From: an uncultured Lachnospiraceae bacterium
Lineage (GTDB): Bacteria > Bacillota > Clostridia > Lachnospirales > Lachnospiraceae
DNA: 64,000 bases
NCBI GenBank assembly: GCA_910588775.1
Contig: CAJURH010000009.1
Coordinates: 1 to 64,000, forward strand
Direction of reading: 5' to 3'
Part shown: one piece after another, positions 19,161-27,718 of the stretch
Layout: each line of letters begins with the position of its first letter
Position numbering within the stretch: the first letter of the stretch is position 1
Position numbers and translations under genes: made by a program
The notes under the pieces: model-generated
The model's database searches: none
Seen by the model: only the letters and a program-made list of their open reading frames with translations
Told to the model about the DNA's origin: nothing

Positions 19161-19436
19161 ATGCTTTTTTTGGCAAGAAATGGTTTGGTAAAGAGAAAAT
19201 CCGGTTCCGTGGCCAGAAATCGGCTGAAGACCGTTTTGTTATCCGAACGACTGGATTGCTCTACGGACGCTACGATTATGTTGAAAAACGATCTGGTGCA
19301 AGCAATAAATAAATACCTTCCTGTGGACAAAACGGGAATACAAATACAATTCCAGCAAAATCCACCTATGATGCTGGCACGGATACCAATACTACAAGAG
19401 AAGGATAGCCGAAAGGATTATGTTAAAACAGTATAA
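19161..19436 (+). CDS. minE: Cell division topological specificity factor MinE
   Basis: A 91-residue protein. An N-terminal basic amphipathic segment is followed by the anti-MinCD region (ERLDCSTDATIMLKNDLVQAINKYL) and the C-terminal dimerisation domain. It stimulates MinD ATPase at the membrane. AAAGGAGG precedes the start; the end overlaps rodA by 17 bases. Confidence 0.94.
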   Translation: MLFLARNGLVKRKSGSVARNRLKTVLLSERLDCSTDATIMLKNDLVQAINKYLPVDKTGIQIQFQQNPPMMLARIPILQEKDSRKDYVKTV

Positions 19437-20547
19437 ATTCAGATTTTATAATTTCAGACTTGTGTTTCTGCTCCTAAGCATCAGCGTCATTGGCGTACTG
19501 TTGGTAGGCAGCGCCATGGAATCGTTGAAGAGCCGTCAGATTATGGGGGTCGCTTTGGGCGTAGCAGTAATGGTTATAGTGTCATTGATGGATTTTAGCT
19601 GGATTTTGAACTTTTACTGGCTGATTTATATTTTCAATATTGTTATGCTTTTGGGGGTTCGTTTAATGGGCTCCACCGCAGGAGGGGCCACCCGCTGGAT
19701 TGAGATTGCCGGTTTCCGGTTTCAGCCCACGGAATTGTCCAAGATTCTGCTGATTTTATTTTTTGCCCGGTATTTTATGGATCACGAAAACGATTTGAAT
19801 ACCATTAAAGTCATTGTAAAATGTGTGGCTCTGTTGGTGGTTCCGTTGGTTTTAATTTATCAGCAGCCGGACTTAAAAAATACCATTACTGTGACGGTTC
19901 TGTTCTGCGTGTTGATCTATATTGCGGGCTTGAGCTACAAGGTTATTGGTGGCACGATTTTGATTATGGTGCCATTGATGATTATATTTTTGTCCATTGT
20001 GGTGCAACCGGACCAAAAACTGATCAAAGATTATCAACGGGATCGGATTATGTCCTTCCTTTATCCCGAAAATGAAGAGTATAGCGACGACATCGAACAA
20101 CAGAATAACTCCATCCTGGCCATTGGGTCTGGAGAGTTGACGGGAAAGGGTCTGAACAATGAGGAATCCTCCGTGAACAAAGGGAACTTCGTGTCCCAGA
20201 TACAGACGGATTTTATCTTTGCTGTAGCTGGGGAGGAGTTGGGCTTTATTGGATGCAGTCTGATTATTCTTATTTTACTGTGGATTACTTTTGAGTGCAT
20301 CCGCATGAGCTTGCGGTCTAAGGACCTTTCGGGAAAACTAATCTGCTGCGGCGTGGCGACCATCGTCTCTCTACAAAGCTTTATTAATATATGCGTGGCC
20401 ACAGGGATTATGCCAAATACGGGAACGCCTTTGCCGTTTGTCAGTTATGGACTTACTTCTGTAGTCAGTCTTTATATTGGAATGGGGCTGGTTTTGAATG
20501 TGGGATTGCAGAGCAGTTCTTATAAAACCAGAAAAATAAGCGCTTAG
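19420..20547 (+). CDS. rodA: Rod-shape SEDS glycosyltransferase RodA
   Basis: A 375-residue polytopic SEDS-family peptidoglycan polymerase that works with PBP2. Ten or so hydrophobic segments are visible. Signature regions include WIEIAGFRFQPTELSKI, QQPDLKNT, QIQTDFIFAVAGEELGF and the C-terminal NTGTPLPFVSYGLTS. RodA rather than FtsW is favoured by the mre/mrdA/min context. Confidence 0.93.
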   Translation: MLKQYKFRFYNFRLVFLLLSISVIGVLLVGSAMESLKSRQIMGVALGVAVMVIVSLMDFSWILNFYWLIYIFNIVMLLGVRLMGSTAGGATRWIEIAGFRFQPTELSKILLILFFARYFMDHENDLNTIKVIVKCVALLVVPLVLIYQQPDLKNTITVTVLFCVLIYIAGLSYKVIGGTILIMVPLMIIFLSIVVQPDQKLIKDYQRDRIMSFLYPENEEYSDDIEQQNNSILAIGSGELTGKGLNNEESSVNKGNFVSQIQTDFIFAVAGEELGFIGCSLIILILLWITFECIRMSLRSKDLSGKLICCGVATIVSLQSFINICVATGIMPNTGTPLPFVSYGLTSVVSLYIGMGLVLNVGLQSSSYKTRKISA

Positions 20548-20562
20548 AATGGAGGAAACACG

Positions 20563-21594
20563 ATGGCGCGTAAAAAGAAACTTATGAAAATGCGCAAACA
20601 CAGAATGCGCAATACAATGATTCTTATTCTGCTGCTTCTGTTTATTGGCATGGGCTGCGCAGGCGTTTATCACTTTTTTTTATCCGAGGCGGCGACGGAG
20701 CTTCCTCTTGCTTTTGGGTCATTTGAACAACTTCAAGGGAGGATGAACGCAGTGGATAAACAGATTCAGGACAGCTTTGCAAAAAATCTGTGCGTATCTG
20801 CTGAGGGAAATGTTCCTTTGGAGGGAGTCAGCCAGGATCCATCTCAATATGGAGGACTTTTTGCTCTCGACAGCAAGCAGATTTTATATGGACAGAACCT
20901 TTATGAAAAACTTTATCCGGCAAGCATCACGAAAATTATGACAGCTATTGTGGCTTTGAAAAATGGGAATCTCAGCGATCTGGTAACGGTCAGTCAGGAG
21001 GCTTTGATTTTGGAAGAAGGCTCGCAGCTTTGCGGTTTTCGGGCTGGTGATCAGCTTACATTGGAGCAGCTTCTTCAGGGTTTATTAATTCATTCTGGAA
21101 ATGACGCTGCAGCGGCTATCGCAGAGCATGTGGGGGGAACCCAGGAAAATTTTGTGCAAATGATGAATGAAGAAGTGGCGCGTCTGGGCATGACCAACAC
21201 TCATTTCACCAATCCTCATGGCTTGCAGGATACCCAGCATTACACCAGCATTTATGACATTTATCTGATGCTAAACGAAGCGATTCATTATCCCAAGTTT
21301 GTGGAAATTATCCAAATGGGCGCTTTTACCGTCCAGTATCAGAATATATCCGGGCAGGTAAATGCCATCTCTCTGGAATCGACCGACTATTATCTGACGG
21401 GGGAGGCCACTGGCCCGAAGGGCGTAACCATTCTTGGCGGAAAGACCGGCACCACCGATGAGGCTGGAAATTGCCTGGCTTTGGTCAGCCAGAATGAATA
21501 TGGAAAGACATTTATCACCATTGTGACAAACGCCTTTGACAAACCAGAATTATACCAGCAGATGAATCAGTTGCTGGAACATATCAATTCCTGA
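20563..21594 (+). CDS. Serine-type D-Ala-D-Ala carboxypeptidase (DacF/PBP5-like)
   Basis: The 343-residue secreted or membrane-anchored low-molecular-weight PBP has an N-terminal hydrophobic segment (about 16-34). The three active-site motifs are present: SITK in YPASITKIMTA, SGN in IHSGNDAAAAIAEHVGG, and KTG in GGKTGTTDEAGN. The usual C-terminal beta domain of PBP5 is short or absent. It trims the terminal D-alanine of peptidoglycan stem peptides. The start follows GGAGG. Last gene of the cell-shape cluster. Confidence 0.92.
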   Translation: MARKKKLMKMRKHRMRNTMILILLLLFIGMGCAGVYHFFLSEAATELPLAFGSFEQLQGRMNAVDKQIQDSFAKNLCVSAEGNVPLEGVSQDPSQYGGLFALDSKQILYGQNLYEKLYPASITKIMTAIVALKNGNLSDLVTVSQEALILEEGSQLCGFRAGDQLTLEQLLQGLLIHSGNDAAAAIAEHVGGTQENFVQMMNEEVARLGMTNTHFTNPHGLQDTQHYTSIYDIYLMLNEAIHYPKFVEIIQMGAFTVQYQNISGQVNAISLESTDYYLTGEATGPKGVTILGGKTGTTDEAGNCLALVSQNEYGKTFITIVTNAFDKPELYQQMNQLLEHINS

Positions 21595-21603
21595 AAATAA
21601 TCA

Positions 21604-21632
21604 TTGAACTTTTAGCCTATATACACTATAAT
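21604..21632 (+). promoter_or_regulatory. Sigma-A-type promoter
   Basis: TTGAAC (21604-21609), a 17-base spacer and a perfect TATAAT (21627-21632). It lies in the gap after the carboxypeptidase gene and would start transcription of the small P-loop gene about 50 bases upstream of its ATG. Confidence 0.85.
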
Positions 21633-21691
21633 TGAACTATCAGAAATAGGAATTTGTTAAAATTGCCTATATGTCTAAGGAGGAAAGCAGG

Positions 21692-22111
21692 ATGGTTGAA
21701 CTAATTGTAGGAAAAAAGGGCAAAGGTAAGACAAAGGTTTTATTGGAAAGGGCAAACGGCTCCGTCAAAAATGCCAATGGAAGCATCGTGTATTTGGATA
21801 AAAGCGCCAAGCACATGTATGAATTGAATAATAAGATACGGCTGATTGATGTATCTGCCTTCCCGTTGAAAAACAGCGATGAATTTGTGGGATTTATTTG
21901 TGGCATTCTTTCACAGGATCATGATCTGGAACAAGTGTATTTGGATGGATTCCTCACCATATCAAAGCTGGAGGGACAGGATGTGGAAAATACATTGAGT
22001 CAGTTAGACGCCATTGGACAACAGTTCAATCTTACCTTTGTTGTTAGCATATCCATGGACAAAGAAGAAATACCCGCGCCTCTTCAGTCTAAAATTGTTG
22101 AAGCGTTATAA
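21692..22111 (+). CDS. Small P-loop protein of unknown function
   Basis: A 139-residue protein whose N-terminus carries a Walker A motif GKKGKGKT (residues 7-14). The middle contains KSAKHMYELNNKIRLIDVSAFP, and LEQVYLDGFL could act as a Walker B-like strand. It is far too short for PilT, although similar clostridial proteins are sometimes labelled so. The start at 21692 is fixed by AAGGAGG eight to nine bases upstream; the in-frame ATG at 21671 precedes that site. It has its own promoter and terminator, so it is a single-gene unit. Confidence 0.8.
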   Translation: MVELIVGKKGKGKTKVLLERANGSVKNANGSIVYLDKSAKHMYELNNKIRLIDVSAFPLKNSDEFVGFICGILSQDHDLEQVYLDGFLTISKLEGQDVENTLSQLDAIGQQFNLTFVVSISMDKEEIPAPLQSKIVEAL

Positions 22112-22142
22112 AATATTTGCATACAATTACATAAACAAAGGG

Positions 22143-22190
22143 AACAGGGAAAGGCGCCAAAGAGATGGTTATACCTTTCCCTGTTTTTGT
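22143..22190 (+). terminator. Rho-independent terminator between convergent genes
   Basis: ACAGGGAAAGG (22144-22154) pairs perfectly with CCTTTCCCTGT (22174-22184), followed by TTTTTGTT. It ends the P-loop gene and could also serve the convergent DUF378 gene. Confidence 0.9.
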
Positions 22191-22212
22191 TACCAAATGG
22201 GCATGACGTTTG

Positions 22213-22437
22213 TTATTCGCTTACGCTGATGCTGTCGCTGCTTCCCACTCTGCCAAACATGCTAATCAGATAAAGTCCACACAACCCTACAAGCCCATAT
22301 ACGATGCGTGAGATCCAGGACATGTTGCCAAAGACAAAGGCTACAAGGTCAAACCGAAACAGTGCGATCAACCCCCAGTTTACGGCTCCTACAATGGCAA
22401 TGATCAATGCTGTATAGTCCAGTCCCTTGGAATTCAT
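22213..22437 (-). CDS. DUF378 family small membrane protein
   Basis: A 74-residue protein with two hydrophobic segments and the DUF378 pattern ALIIAIVGAVNWGLIALF then IVYGLVGLCGLYLI. Family function is unknown; the B. subtilis homologue is YuzA. The ATG at 22437 has GGAGGG at suitable spacing. An in-frame TTG at 22452 would overlap that site, so it is less likely. Confidence 0.88.
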   Translation of the reverse strand: MNSKGLDYTALIIAIVGAVNWGLIALFRFDLVAFVFGNMSWISRIVYGLVGLCGLYLISMFGRVGSSDSISVSE

Positions 22438-22528
22438 GATGCATCCCTCCAATACGAAAAGTTTTTAGACACAATTTTAGTATTCCTCAGCCCACTGGCT
22501 TTATACATGGTTTTGATTTGAAACAAAT

Positions 22529-22557
22529 TTGCTAATTTAAAAAAATTATGATAAAAT
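22529..22557 (+). promoter_or_regulatory. Probable promoter with extended -10
   Basis: TTGCTA (22529-22534), a 17-base spacer and TAAAAT (22552-22557), preceded by TG in the extended -10 position. It lies about 31 bases upstream of the predicted TTG start of the adaptor-like gene. Confidence 0.65.
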
Positions 22558-22587
22558 ATTCCAAACTTGATGAAGGAGGCTTATCTA

Positions 22588-24006
22588 TTGGCGCCGAATA
22601 AACAAATCAAATTTCCTTCCTGGAAAATCGCATGGAAGGATTTTAAACGGATTGTCACGTTGAATATTGGCACTATATTGTTTGGCATCCTATTTATATA
22701 TATCATATTCAGCATTATTTTATATTATACTTCCGTCCATTTCAGCTCATATCAGGTTGTATCCGGCCCATTATCCAAGAATGAGACCTACACAGGACTT
22801 GCGCTGTATCCGTCACAAATTGTGACAGCGGATGCAGGTGGATACCTGAGTTATTATGCGCGGGAAGGTGGAAAAGTCAGTGCGTCCGCGATTGTGTATA
22901 GTTTAGGCGAACAACAGACCCAACAGGCGGCGCATCCGCTGTCAGAGGAAGATTTGTCCAGAATCCGGGAGCAGATGAGCGCTTTTTCCTACGAATTTCA
23001 GCCCAATGATTTTAAGAGCACATATAATTTCAAATACGAGCTGGGCGGAAATATTCTACAGTATTCCATGAATAGCCAGGAAGTATCGCCGGAAAATGCA
23101 GCGTCTGGCCAACAACCGGAAAATACGGCTCCTTCTGTCACCATGGGCGGACAGACGTTGGTTCGCGCCAAGGAAAACGGCATTATTCTCTATTCTAAGG
23201 ACGGATACGAGGGAATTACCGTGGATAATTTCACCGAAGCGAATCTGGACGCTCAATCCTACCACAAAGAGAGCCTGAAGAAAAAAGAATCCATACAAGC
23301 GGGGGACGCTGTCTACACCCTGGTAACCGGGGAAACCTGGAATTTAATTGTTCCTTTGACGGATAAACAGGCCAGCGGTCTGGCGGATAAGACTTATATT
23401 AAAGTGCGCTTTGTGAAAGATAATATTTCACAAAACGGGGATTTCTCAATTATTGAGAGAGATGGAAAAAAATATGGAAATATTGAGTTCAGCAGCGGGC
23501 TGATTCGCTATGTGGGCGAGCGTTTTGTAGATATTGAATTGGTGACAAATGTTCAAAATGGCCTGAAAATCCCATTGTCCGCTGTGGTAAAAAAAGAATT
23601 CTACACAATACCCACAGAATACAAAACAGTCGGGGGTAACAACAGCGAAGCTGGTTTTCTGGTGGAAAAAGGGAATAAGAAAGGGGAGGACGCAAGCTCT
23701 GAATTTATCAGCACAACCGTCTATGCAGAGCAAGAAGACTTCTGTTATGTGGATACTTCCATCTTTCCGGAGGGCAGTATCCTCTTAAAGCCAGATTCCA
23801 ATGACCGGTATGTGGTGGAGGATACGGCCGCGCTGGAGGGAGCTTACTGTATCAATAAAGGATACGCAGTTTTCCGGTTTATCAACATTCTGGATCAGAA
23901 TGAAGAATTCTGCATTGTGGAAAAAGGCACGGAATATGGACTGGCCCAGTATGACCATATTATACTGGACGCTTCACAGGTTAAGGAGGAAGATATCTTA
24001 TATTAA
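22588..24006 (+). CDS. Membrane-anchored HlyD-like / efflux adaptor-like protein
   Basis: Predicted 472 residues: a cytoplasmic N-terminal segment, one strong membrane helix (about residues 30-55), and a long extracytoplasmic part. GLALYPSQIVTADAGGYLSYYAREGGKVSAS looks like the first half of a biotinyl-lipoyl-like domain of membrane-fusion proteins. GLKIPLSAVVKKEFYTIP near residue 335 fits the matching later barrel. Start choice: AAGGAGG lies 8 bases before TTG (22588), whereas upstream in-frame codons overlap the site. It sits just before yggS. Function unproven. Confidence 0.75.
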   Translation: MAPNKQIKFPSWKIAWKDFKRIVTLNIGTILFGILFIYIIFSIILYYTSVHFSSYQVVSGPLSKNETYTGLALYPSQIVTADAGGYLSYYAREGGKVSASAIVYSLGEQQTQQAAHPLSEEDLSRIREQMSAFSYEFQPNDFKSTYNFKYELGGNILQYSMNSQEVSPENAASGQQPENTAPSVTMGGQTLVRAKENGIILYSKDGYEGITVDNFTEANLDAQSYHKESLKKKESIQAGDAVYTLVTGETWNLIVPLTDKQASGLADKTYIKVRFVKDNISQNGDFSIIERDGKKYGNIEFSSGLIRYVGERFVDIELVTNVQNGLKIPLSAVVKKEFYTIPTEYKTVGGNNSEAGFLVEKGNKKGEDASSEFISTTVYAEQEDFCYVDTSIFPEGSILLKPDSNDRYVVEDTAALEGAYCINKGYAVFRFINILDQNEEFCIVEKGTEYGLAQYDHIILDASQVKEEDILY

Positions 24007-24034
24007 AAATTTTATATTAAGGAGGCGTTTATTT

Positions 24035-24727
24035 ATGATACAAGAACAGTTGGAACATGTGGAAGAGAAGATTTGCCGCGCCTGTGAGAGAAGCGGCCGG
24101 AAACGGGAGGAGGTGACCTTAATCGCCGTTAGTAAGACAAAACCCATCGAAGATTTAAAGGAAGCTTATGATTGTGGAGCGCGTTTCTTCGGTGAGAATA
24201 AAGTGCAGGAAATAACGGAAAAATACCCACAGATGCCTCAGGACGTGAAGTGGCACATGATTGGACATCTGCAGAGAAACAAAGTGAAATACATTGTGGA
24301 TAAAGTGGCCTTGATTCATTCGGTGGATTCGCTGCGCTTAGCCCAGGCGATTCAGTCGGAAGCCGCCAAACATCAGTTAGTCGTTCCTATATTAATAGAA
24401 GTAAACATGGCGGGAGAGGAGAGTAAATTCGGAGTTTCAAAAGAGGAAGCGCTGCCCTTGATACAGCAAATCAGCGCACTGGAAAATGTCCACATAGAAG
24501 GCCTAATGACTATTGCGCCGTATGTGGATGATCCAGAGGAAAATAGGTGGGTTTTTCAAGAGATGAAAAAATTAAGTATTGACATTCGTGAAAAAAACAT
24601 TGATAATGTAGATATGTATGTGCTTAGCATGGGAATGACGGGGGATTATGAAGTAGCCATAGAGGAGGGGGCCACTATGGTAAGGGTAGGGACAGGTATT
24701 TTCGGAAGCCGGAATTATTCGTTCTAA
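24035..24727 (+). CDS. YggS-family PLP homeostasis protein
   Basis: A 230-residue single-domain PLP-binding TIM-barrel protein (YggS/YlmE/PROSC). The PLP lysine is in LIAVSKTKPIEDL. Other marks are FGENKVQEI, WHMIGHLQRNKVKY, IHSVDS and LSMGMTGDYEVAIEEGATMVRVGTGIFG. It buffers cellular PLP. AAGGAGG precedes the start; an open frame extends upstream through the previous gene, but nothing supports an earlier start. The order yggS-sepF-ylmH matches the B. subtilis ylm cluster. Confidence 0.93.
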   Translation: MIQEQLEHVEEKICRACERSGRKREEVTLIAVSKTKPIEDLKEAYDCGARFFGENKVQEITEKYPQMPQDVKWHMIGHLQRNKVKYIVDKVALIHSVDSLRLAQAIQSEAAKHQLVVPILIEVNMAGEESKFGVSKEEALPLIQQISALENVHIEGLMTIAPYVDDPEENRWVFQEMKKLSIDIREKNIDNVDMYVLSMGMTGDYEVAIEEGATMVRVGTGIFGSRNYSF

Positions 24728-24768
24728 ATTCCTATATTGCAGATTTGAAATCAGATTGGAGATAGAAC

Positions 24769-25332
24769 ATGGGTGTTTTAGATAAGTTCTTAGACGCAAT
24801 TAAACTTAACGATGATTACGACGATGACGATTTTCTGGATGATGATTTCGATGATTTTGATGATGATAAGCCACGGAAGAAATTTTTTGATAAATTCCAG
24901 AAAAGCGACAATGAGGATGAACTCTATGACGATCCACAACCGAAAAATTCTGCGAAAACAGACAAAGGAGTACAAAAGCCAAGTGGGAAGCCAGTGAAGC
25001 CGGCTTCTTCTAAAATCACGCCTATGCGCAGTCCAAAAAAAGGACAATCTATGGAAGTGTGCGTAATCAAACCAACTTCTATGGAAGATACCAGAGAAAT
25101 TGCCGACACTTTGATTTCCAGTTGCACGGTGGTGCTGAACCTGGAAGGCGTGGACGTGGATCTGGCGCAGCGTATTATTGATTTTACTTTAGGTTCCTGT
25201 TATTCCCTGGGCGGACAATTTCAAAAAATATCTGATTTTGTTTTTATTTTAACCCCATTTAATGTGGATATATCCGGAGATTACCAGGATATATTGAGCG
25301 GAAAAATCCCTTCCATGCATACGGAGTTATAA
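24769..25332 (+). CDS. sepF: Cell division protein SepF
   Basis: The 187-residue protein has an N-terminal membrane-targeting helix (MGVLDKFLDAIKL), a very acidic Asp-rich linker, and the SepF core. The core shows VCVIKPTSMEDTREIADTLIS, VVLNLEGVDVDLAQRIIDFTLGSCYSLGGQFQKIS and a C-terminal tail. It tethers FtsZ to the membrane and aligns the ring. Confidence 0.95.
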   Translation: MGVLDKFLDAIKLNDDYDDDDFLDDDFDDFDDDKPRKKFFDKFQKSDNEDELYDDPQPKNSAKTDKGVQKPSGKPVKPASSKITPMRSPKKGQSMEVCVIKPTSMEDTREIADTLISSCTVVLNLEGVDVDLAQRIIDFTLGSCYSLGGQFQKISDFVFILTPFNVDISGDYQDILSGKIPSMHTEL

Positions 25333-25336
25333 GAAG

Positions 25337-26092
25337 ATGAAGGATCAAGACACTTTTTTTAAGAATCGCGTGGACGATTTGAAAAATATGGCTTTTCAAA
25401 GAGACATTGTCACGTTTACAGACTTTTTGGATCTCCATCAGTTACATATGATAAAAGACCTGAAAAACAGTTTTCCGGGCATTGTAACGGAGACTTCTGG
25501 AGGGTATGAATATGCAGAGCGTCAGATGGCAGCGTTTATCCCTGACGCTCTTTCTTATGAATGGGAATTTCCCATACGATGCCTGAAAATCACGAAGACT
25601 GTGGAAAAGTTTCAGGAAAACTTAAATCATAGGGATTACTTGGGCGCTATGGTCCATTTGGGCGTGGACAGAGGCGTGCTGGGAGACATCCTTCTCTCCG
25701 AGGATGACGCGTGGTTTTTCTGCGTGGATTCCATGGCTGACTTTTTTATCCAGGAACTGGTGAAAATCCGGCATACTTCTGTGCGCACCCAGATGCTGCC
25801 CCAGACAGAACCAATTCCGGAACCACTGCGAAAACCTGTACAGGGAACGGTTTCATCCATTCGGCTAGACGCCATCATGTCTGTGGCGTTTGGCGGCTCC
25901 CGCACAAAGCTTTTGCCATTCATTCAAGGCAAAAAGGTGTATGTAAACGGCTGTCTGGTCACCGCCAACGGCTATACGCTGAAAGAGGGGGACATTGTCT
26001 CGGTACGGGGCAAAGGGAAATTCCAATTTCTGCAGGTTCTTTCCCAGACCAAAAAGGGAAGATACGCAATTCTTTTGGAAGTTTATCAATAG
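25337..26092 (+). CDS. YlmH-type S4-domain RNA-binding protein
   Basis: The 251-residue protein has the YlmH N-terminal domain (about 1-165) and a C-terminal S4 domain from RLDAIMSVAFGGSRTKLLPFI, with the VNGCLVTANGYTLKEGDIVSVRGKGKF core. YlmH homologues bind ribosomal or tRNA complexes in ribosome rescue. It begins 5 bases after sepF. Confidence 0.92.
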   Translation: MKDQDTFFKNRVDDLKNMAFQRDIVTFTDFLDLHQLHMIKDLKNSFPGIVTETSGGYEYAERQMAAFIPDALSYEWEFPIRCLKITKTVEKFQENLNHRDYLGAMVHLGVDRGVLGDILLSEDDAWFFCVDSMADFFIQELVKIRHTSVRTQMLPQTEPIPEPLRKPVQGTVSSIRLDAIMSVAFGGSRTKLLPFIQGKKVYVNGCLVTANGYTLKEGDIVSVRGKGKFQFLQVLSQTKKGRYAILLEVYQ

Positions 26093-26105
26093 AAGGAGGA
26101 CAAGT

Positions 26106-27209
26106 ATGGGAGAAATGGACAGGCTTCAGGTGTCAAGAAGCGGCGAATTTTCGTATTCCATTGATTTAGAAAAAGATTTTTCACATCTGGGCGAACGGAT
26201 TGGCCAATGCAGGGAAAAAGGTGGAAAAGTGTGTATCGTAACGGATACCAATGTGGAACCGCTCTATGGGGAAACGGTAAAAGAAGAGCTGAAAAAATTT
26301 TTCTCAAAAGTCACTGTCTTCGTGATGCGGGCCGGAGAAGAAAATAAACAATTATCCACCGTACAGGCGTTATACACCCATTTAATCCACCATAATTTTG
26401 AGCGCAGGGATTTGCTGGTGGCTTTGGGCGGAGGCGTGGTGGGTGACCTGACGGGCTTTGCGGCGGCCACTTATCTGCGGGGCATTGATTTCGTGCAGGT
26501 GCCAACAACTTTACTGTCCCAGGTGGACAGCAGCATAGGCGGAAAGACCGGAGTGGACTTTGACAGCTATAAGAATATGGTGGGAGCGTTTCACCAGCCT
26601 AAGCTGGTGTATATGAATCTGCGCACGCTGAATACCCTGGATGAAAAACAATTCGCCTGCGGCATGGCGGAGATCTTGAAACACGGTCTGCTAAGAGACG
26701 AGGCGTATTACCAGTGGCTGAAAGACCATCGGGAATCTATTCTGGAGAAAGATATGGATGTTCTGCGGGAAATGATTTTCCGAAGCTGCCAGATAAAGGC
26801 GGATGTTGTGGAGCAAGATCCCATGGAGAAAGGTCTCCGGGCGCTGTTGAACCTGGGGCACACCATCGGACATGCCGTCGAGAAAAAATTAAATTTTCAG
26901 ATGCTTCATGGACAATGCGTGGCGTTGGGCTGTGTGGCTGCCGCTTTCCTGTCCTATAAACGCGGCTTGATTGATGCCGCCGCTGTGGATGAAATCAGAG
27001 CGACGAACCGGATTTTTCAACTGCCTGTGCAATTAGAAGCCGATTTATCCACAGAAGAGCTTTTGGAGGCCACCAAAAAAGATAAGAAAATGTCCCAGGG
27101 ACGGATACGCTTTATTTTGTTGCGCCGGATTGGGGAAGCTTTTGCGGATACTACGGTGACGGAAGAGGAGATTTGCGCAGCCATAGACAGCTTGAAGGGC
27201 GCACTATGA
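26106..27209 (+). CDS. aroB: 3-dehydroquinate synthase AroB
   Basis: Second step of the shikimate pathway (DAHP to 3-dehydroquinate), using NAD and a divalent metal. The 367-residue protein shows GGGVVGDLTGFAAATYLRG, PTTLLSQVDSSIGGKTGVD, the metal-ligand region LNLGHTIGHAVE and MLHGQCVALG. AGGAGGACAAGT precedes the ATG; a longer open frame starts inside ylmH. Its position between ylmH and lspA is unusual, since aroD and aroE are about 23 kb away. Confidence 0.94.
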   Translation: MGEMDRLQVSRSGEFSYSIDLEKDFSHLGERIGQCREKGGKVCIVTDTNVEPLYGETVKEELKKFFSKVTVFVMRAGEENKQLSTVQALYTHLIHHNFERRDLLVALGGGVVGDLTGFAAATYLRGIDFVQVPTTLLSQVDSSIGGKTGVDFDSYKNMVGAFHQPKLVYMNLRTLNTLDEKQFACGMAEILKHGLLRDEAYYQWLKDHRESILEKDMDVLREMIFRSCQIKADVVEQDPMEKGLRALLNLGHTIGHAVEKKLNFQMLHGQCVALGCVAAAFLSYKRGLIDAAAVDEIRATNRIFQLPVQLEADLSTEELLEATKKDKKMSQGRIRFILLRRIGEAFADTTVTEEEICAAIDSLKGAL

Positions 27210-27715
27210 ATAAAAAGAAGATAAGATATCTGGGTTGCACGGGCGCAGGCATTTTGGCGCTTCTCTTGGCCGATCAGTATACCAAATATCTGGCGCAGGA
27301 GTATTTAAAAGATCAAGCGGACATCATCTGGATTCCCCAGGTTTTTCAACTGCATTATCTTGAAAACCGGGGAGCGGCTTTTGGGCTGCTTCAGAATCAG
27401 AAATTTATCTTTTTGGCTCTGTGCGCTTTATTTCTCTGCGCCGCTTTTCTTTTTTTGCTGCAAATGCCCGCCACATCCCGCTATATTCCACTTTATTTCA
27501 TTGCGGCAGGATTGTCCGCAGGAGCTGCCGGAAATGGAATTGACCGTATTTTGTATGGATATGTCATTGATTTTTTCTATTTTTCTTTGATAGATTTCCC
27601 CGTCTTTAACATGGCGGACATTTATGTGACTGTCAGCGGTTTTCTATTGATTCTATATGTATGTTTTGTGTACCGGGAAGAAGATTTTGCATTCATGCAG
27701 AGGAGAAAAAGTTAG
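27206..27715 (+). CDS. lspA: Lipoprotein signal peptidase LspA
   Basis: A 169-residue aspartyl membrane protease (signal peptidase II) with four hydrophobic segments. Motifs: LLADQYTKYLAQ, LENRGAAFGLL, and the two catalytic-Asp blocks AGAAGNGIDRI and FNMADIYVTVSG. It matures lipoproteins such as the one encoded at 47478. The start overlaps the aroB stop (ATGA). It precedes the pseudouridine synthase, as in many Firmicutes. Confidence 0.94.
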   Translation: MNKKKIRYLGCTGAGILALLLADQYTKYLAQEYLKDQADIIWIPQVFQLHYLENRGAAFGLLQNQKFIFLALCALFLCAAFLFLLQMPATSRYIPLYFIAAGLSAGAAGNGIDRILYGYVIDFFYFSLIDFPVFNMADIYVTVSGFLLILYVCFVYREEDFAFMQRRKS

Positions 27716-27718
27716 ACG

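Noticed and set aside
22453..22528. Promoter for the DUF378 gene
   Set aside because: Only a weak TTTGTT-16-TATAAA match on the minus strand.
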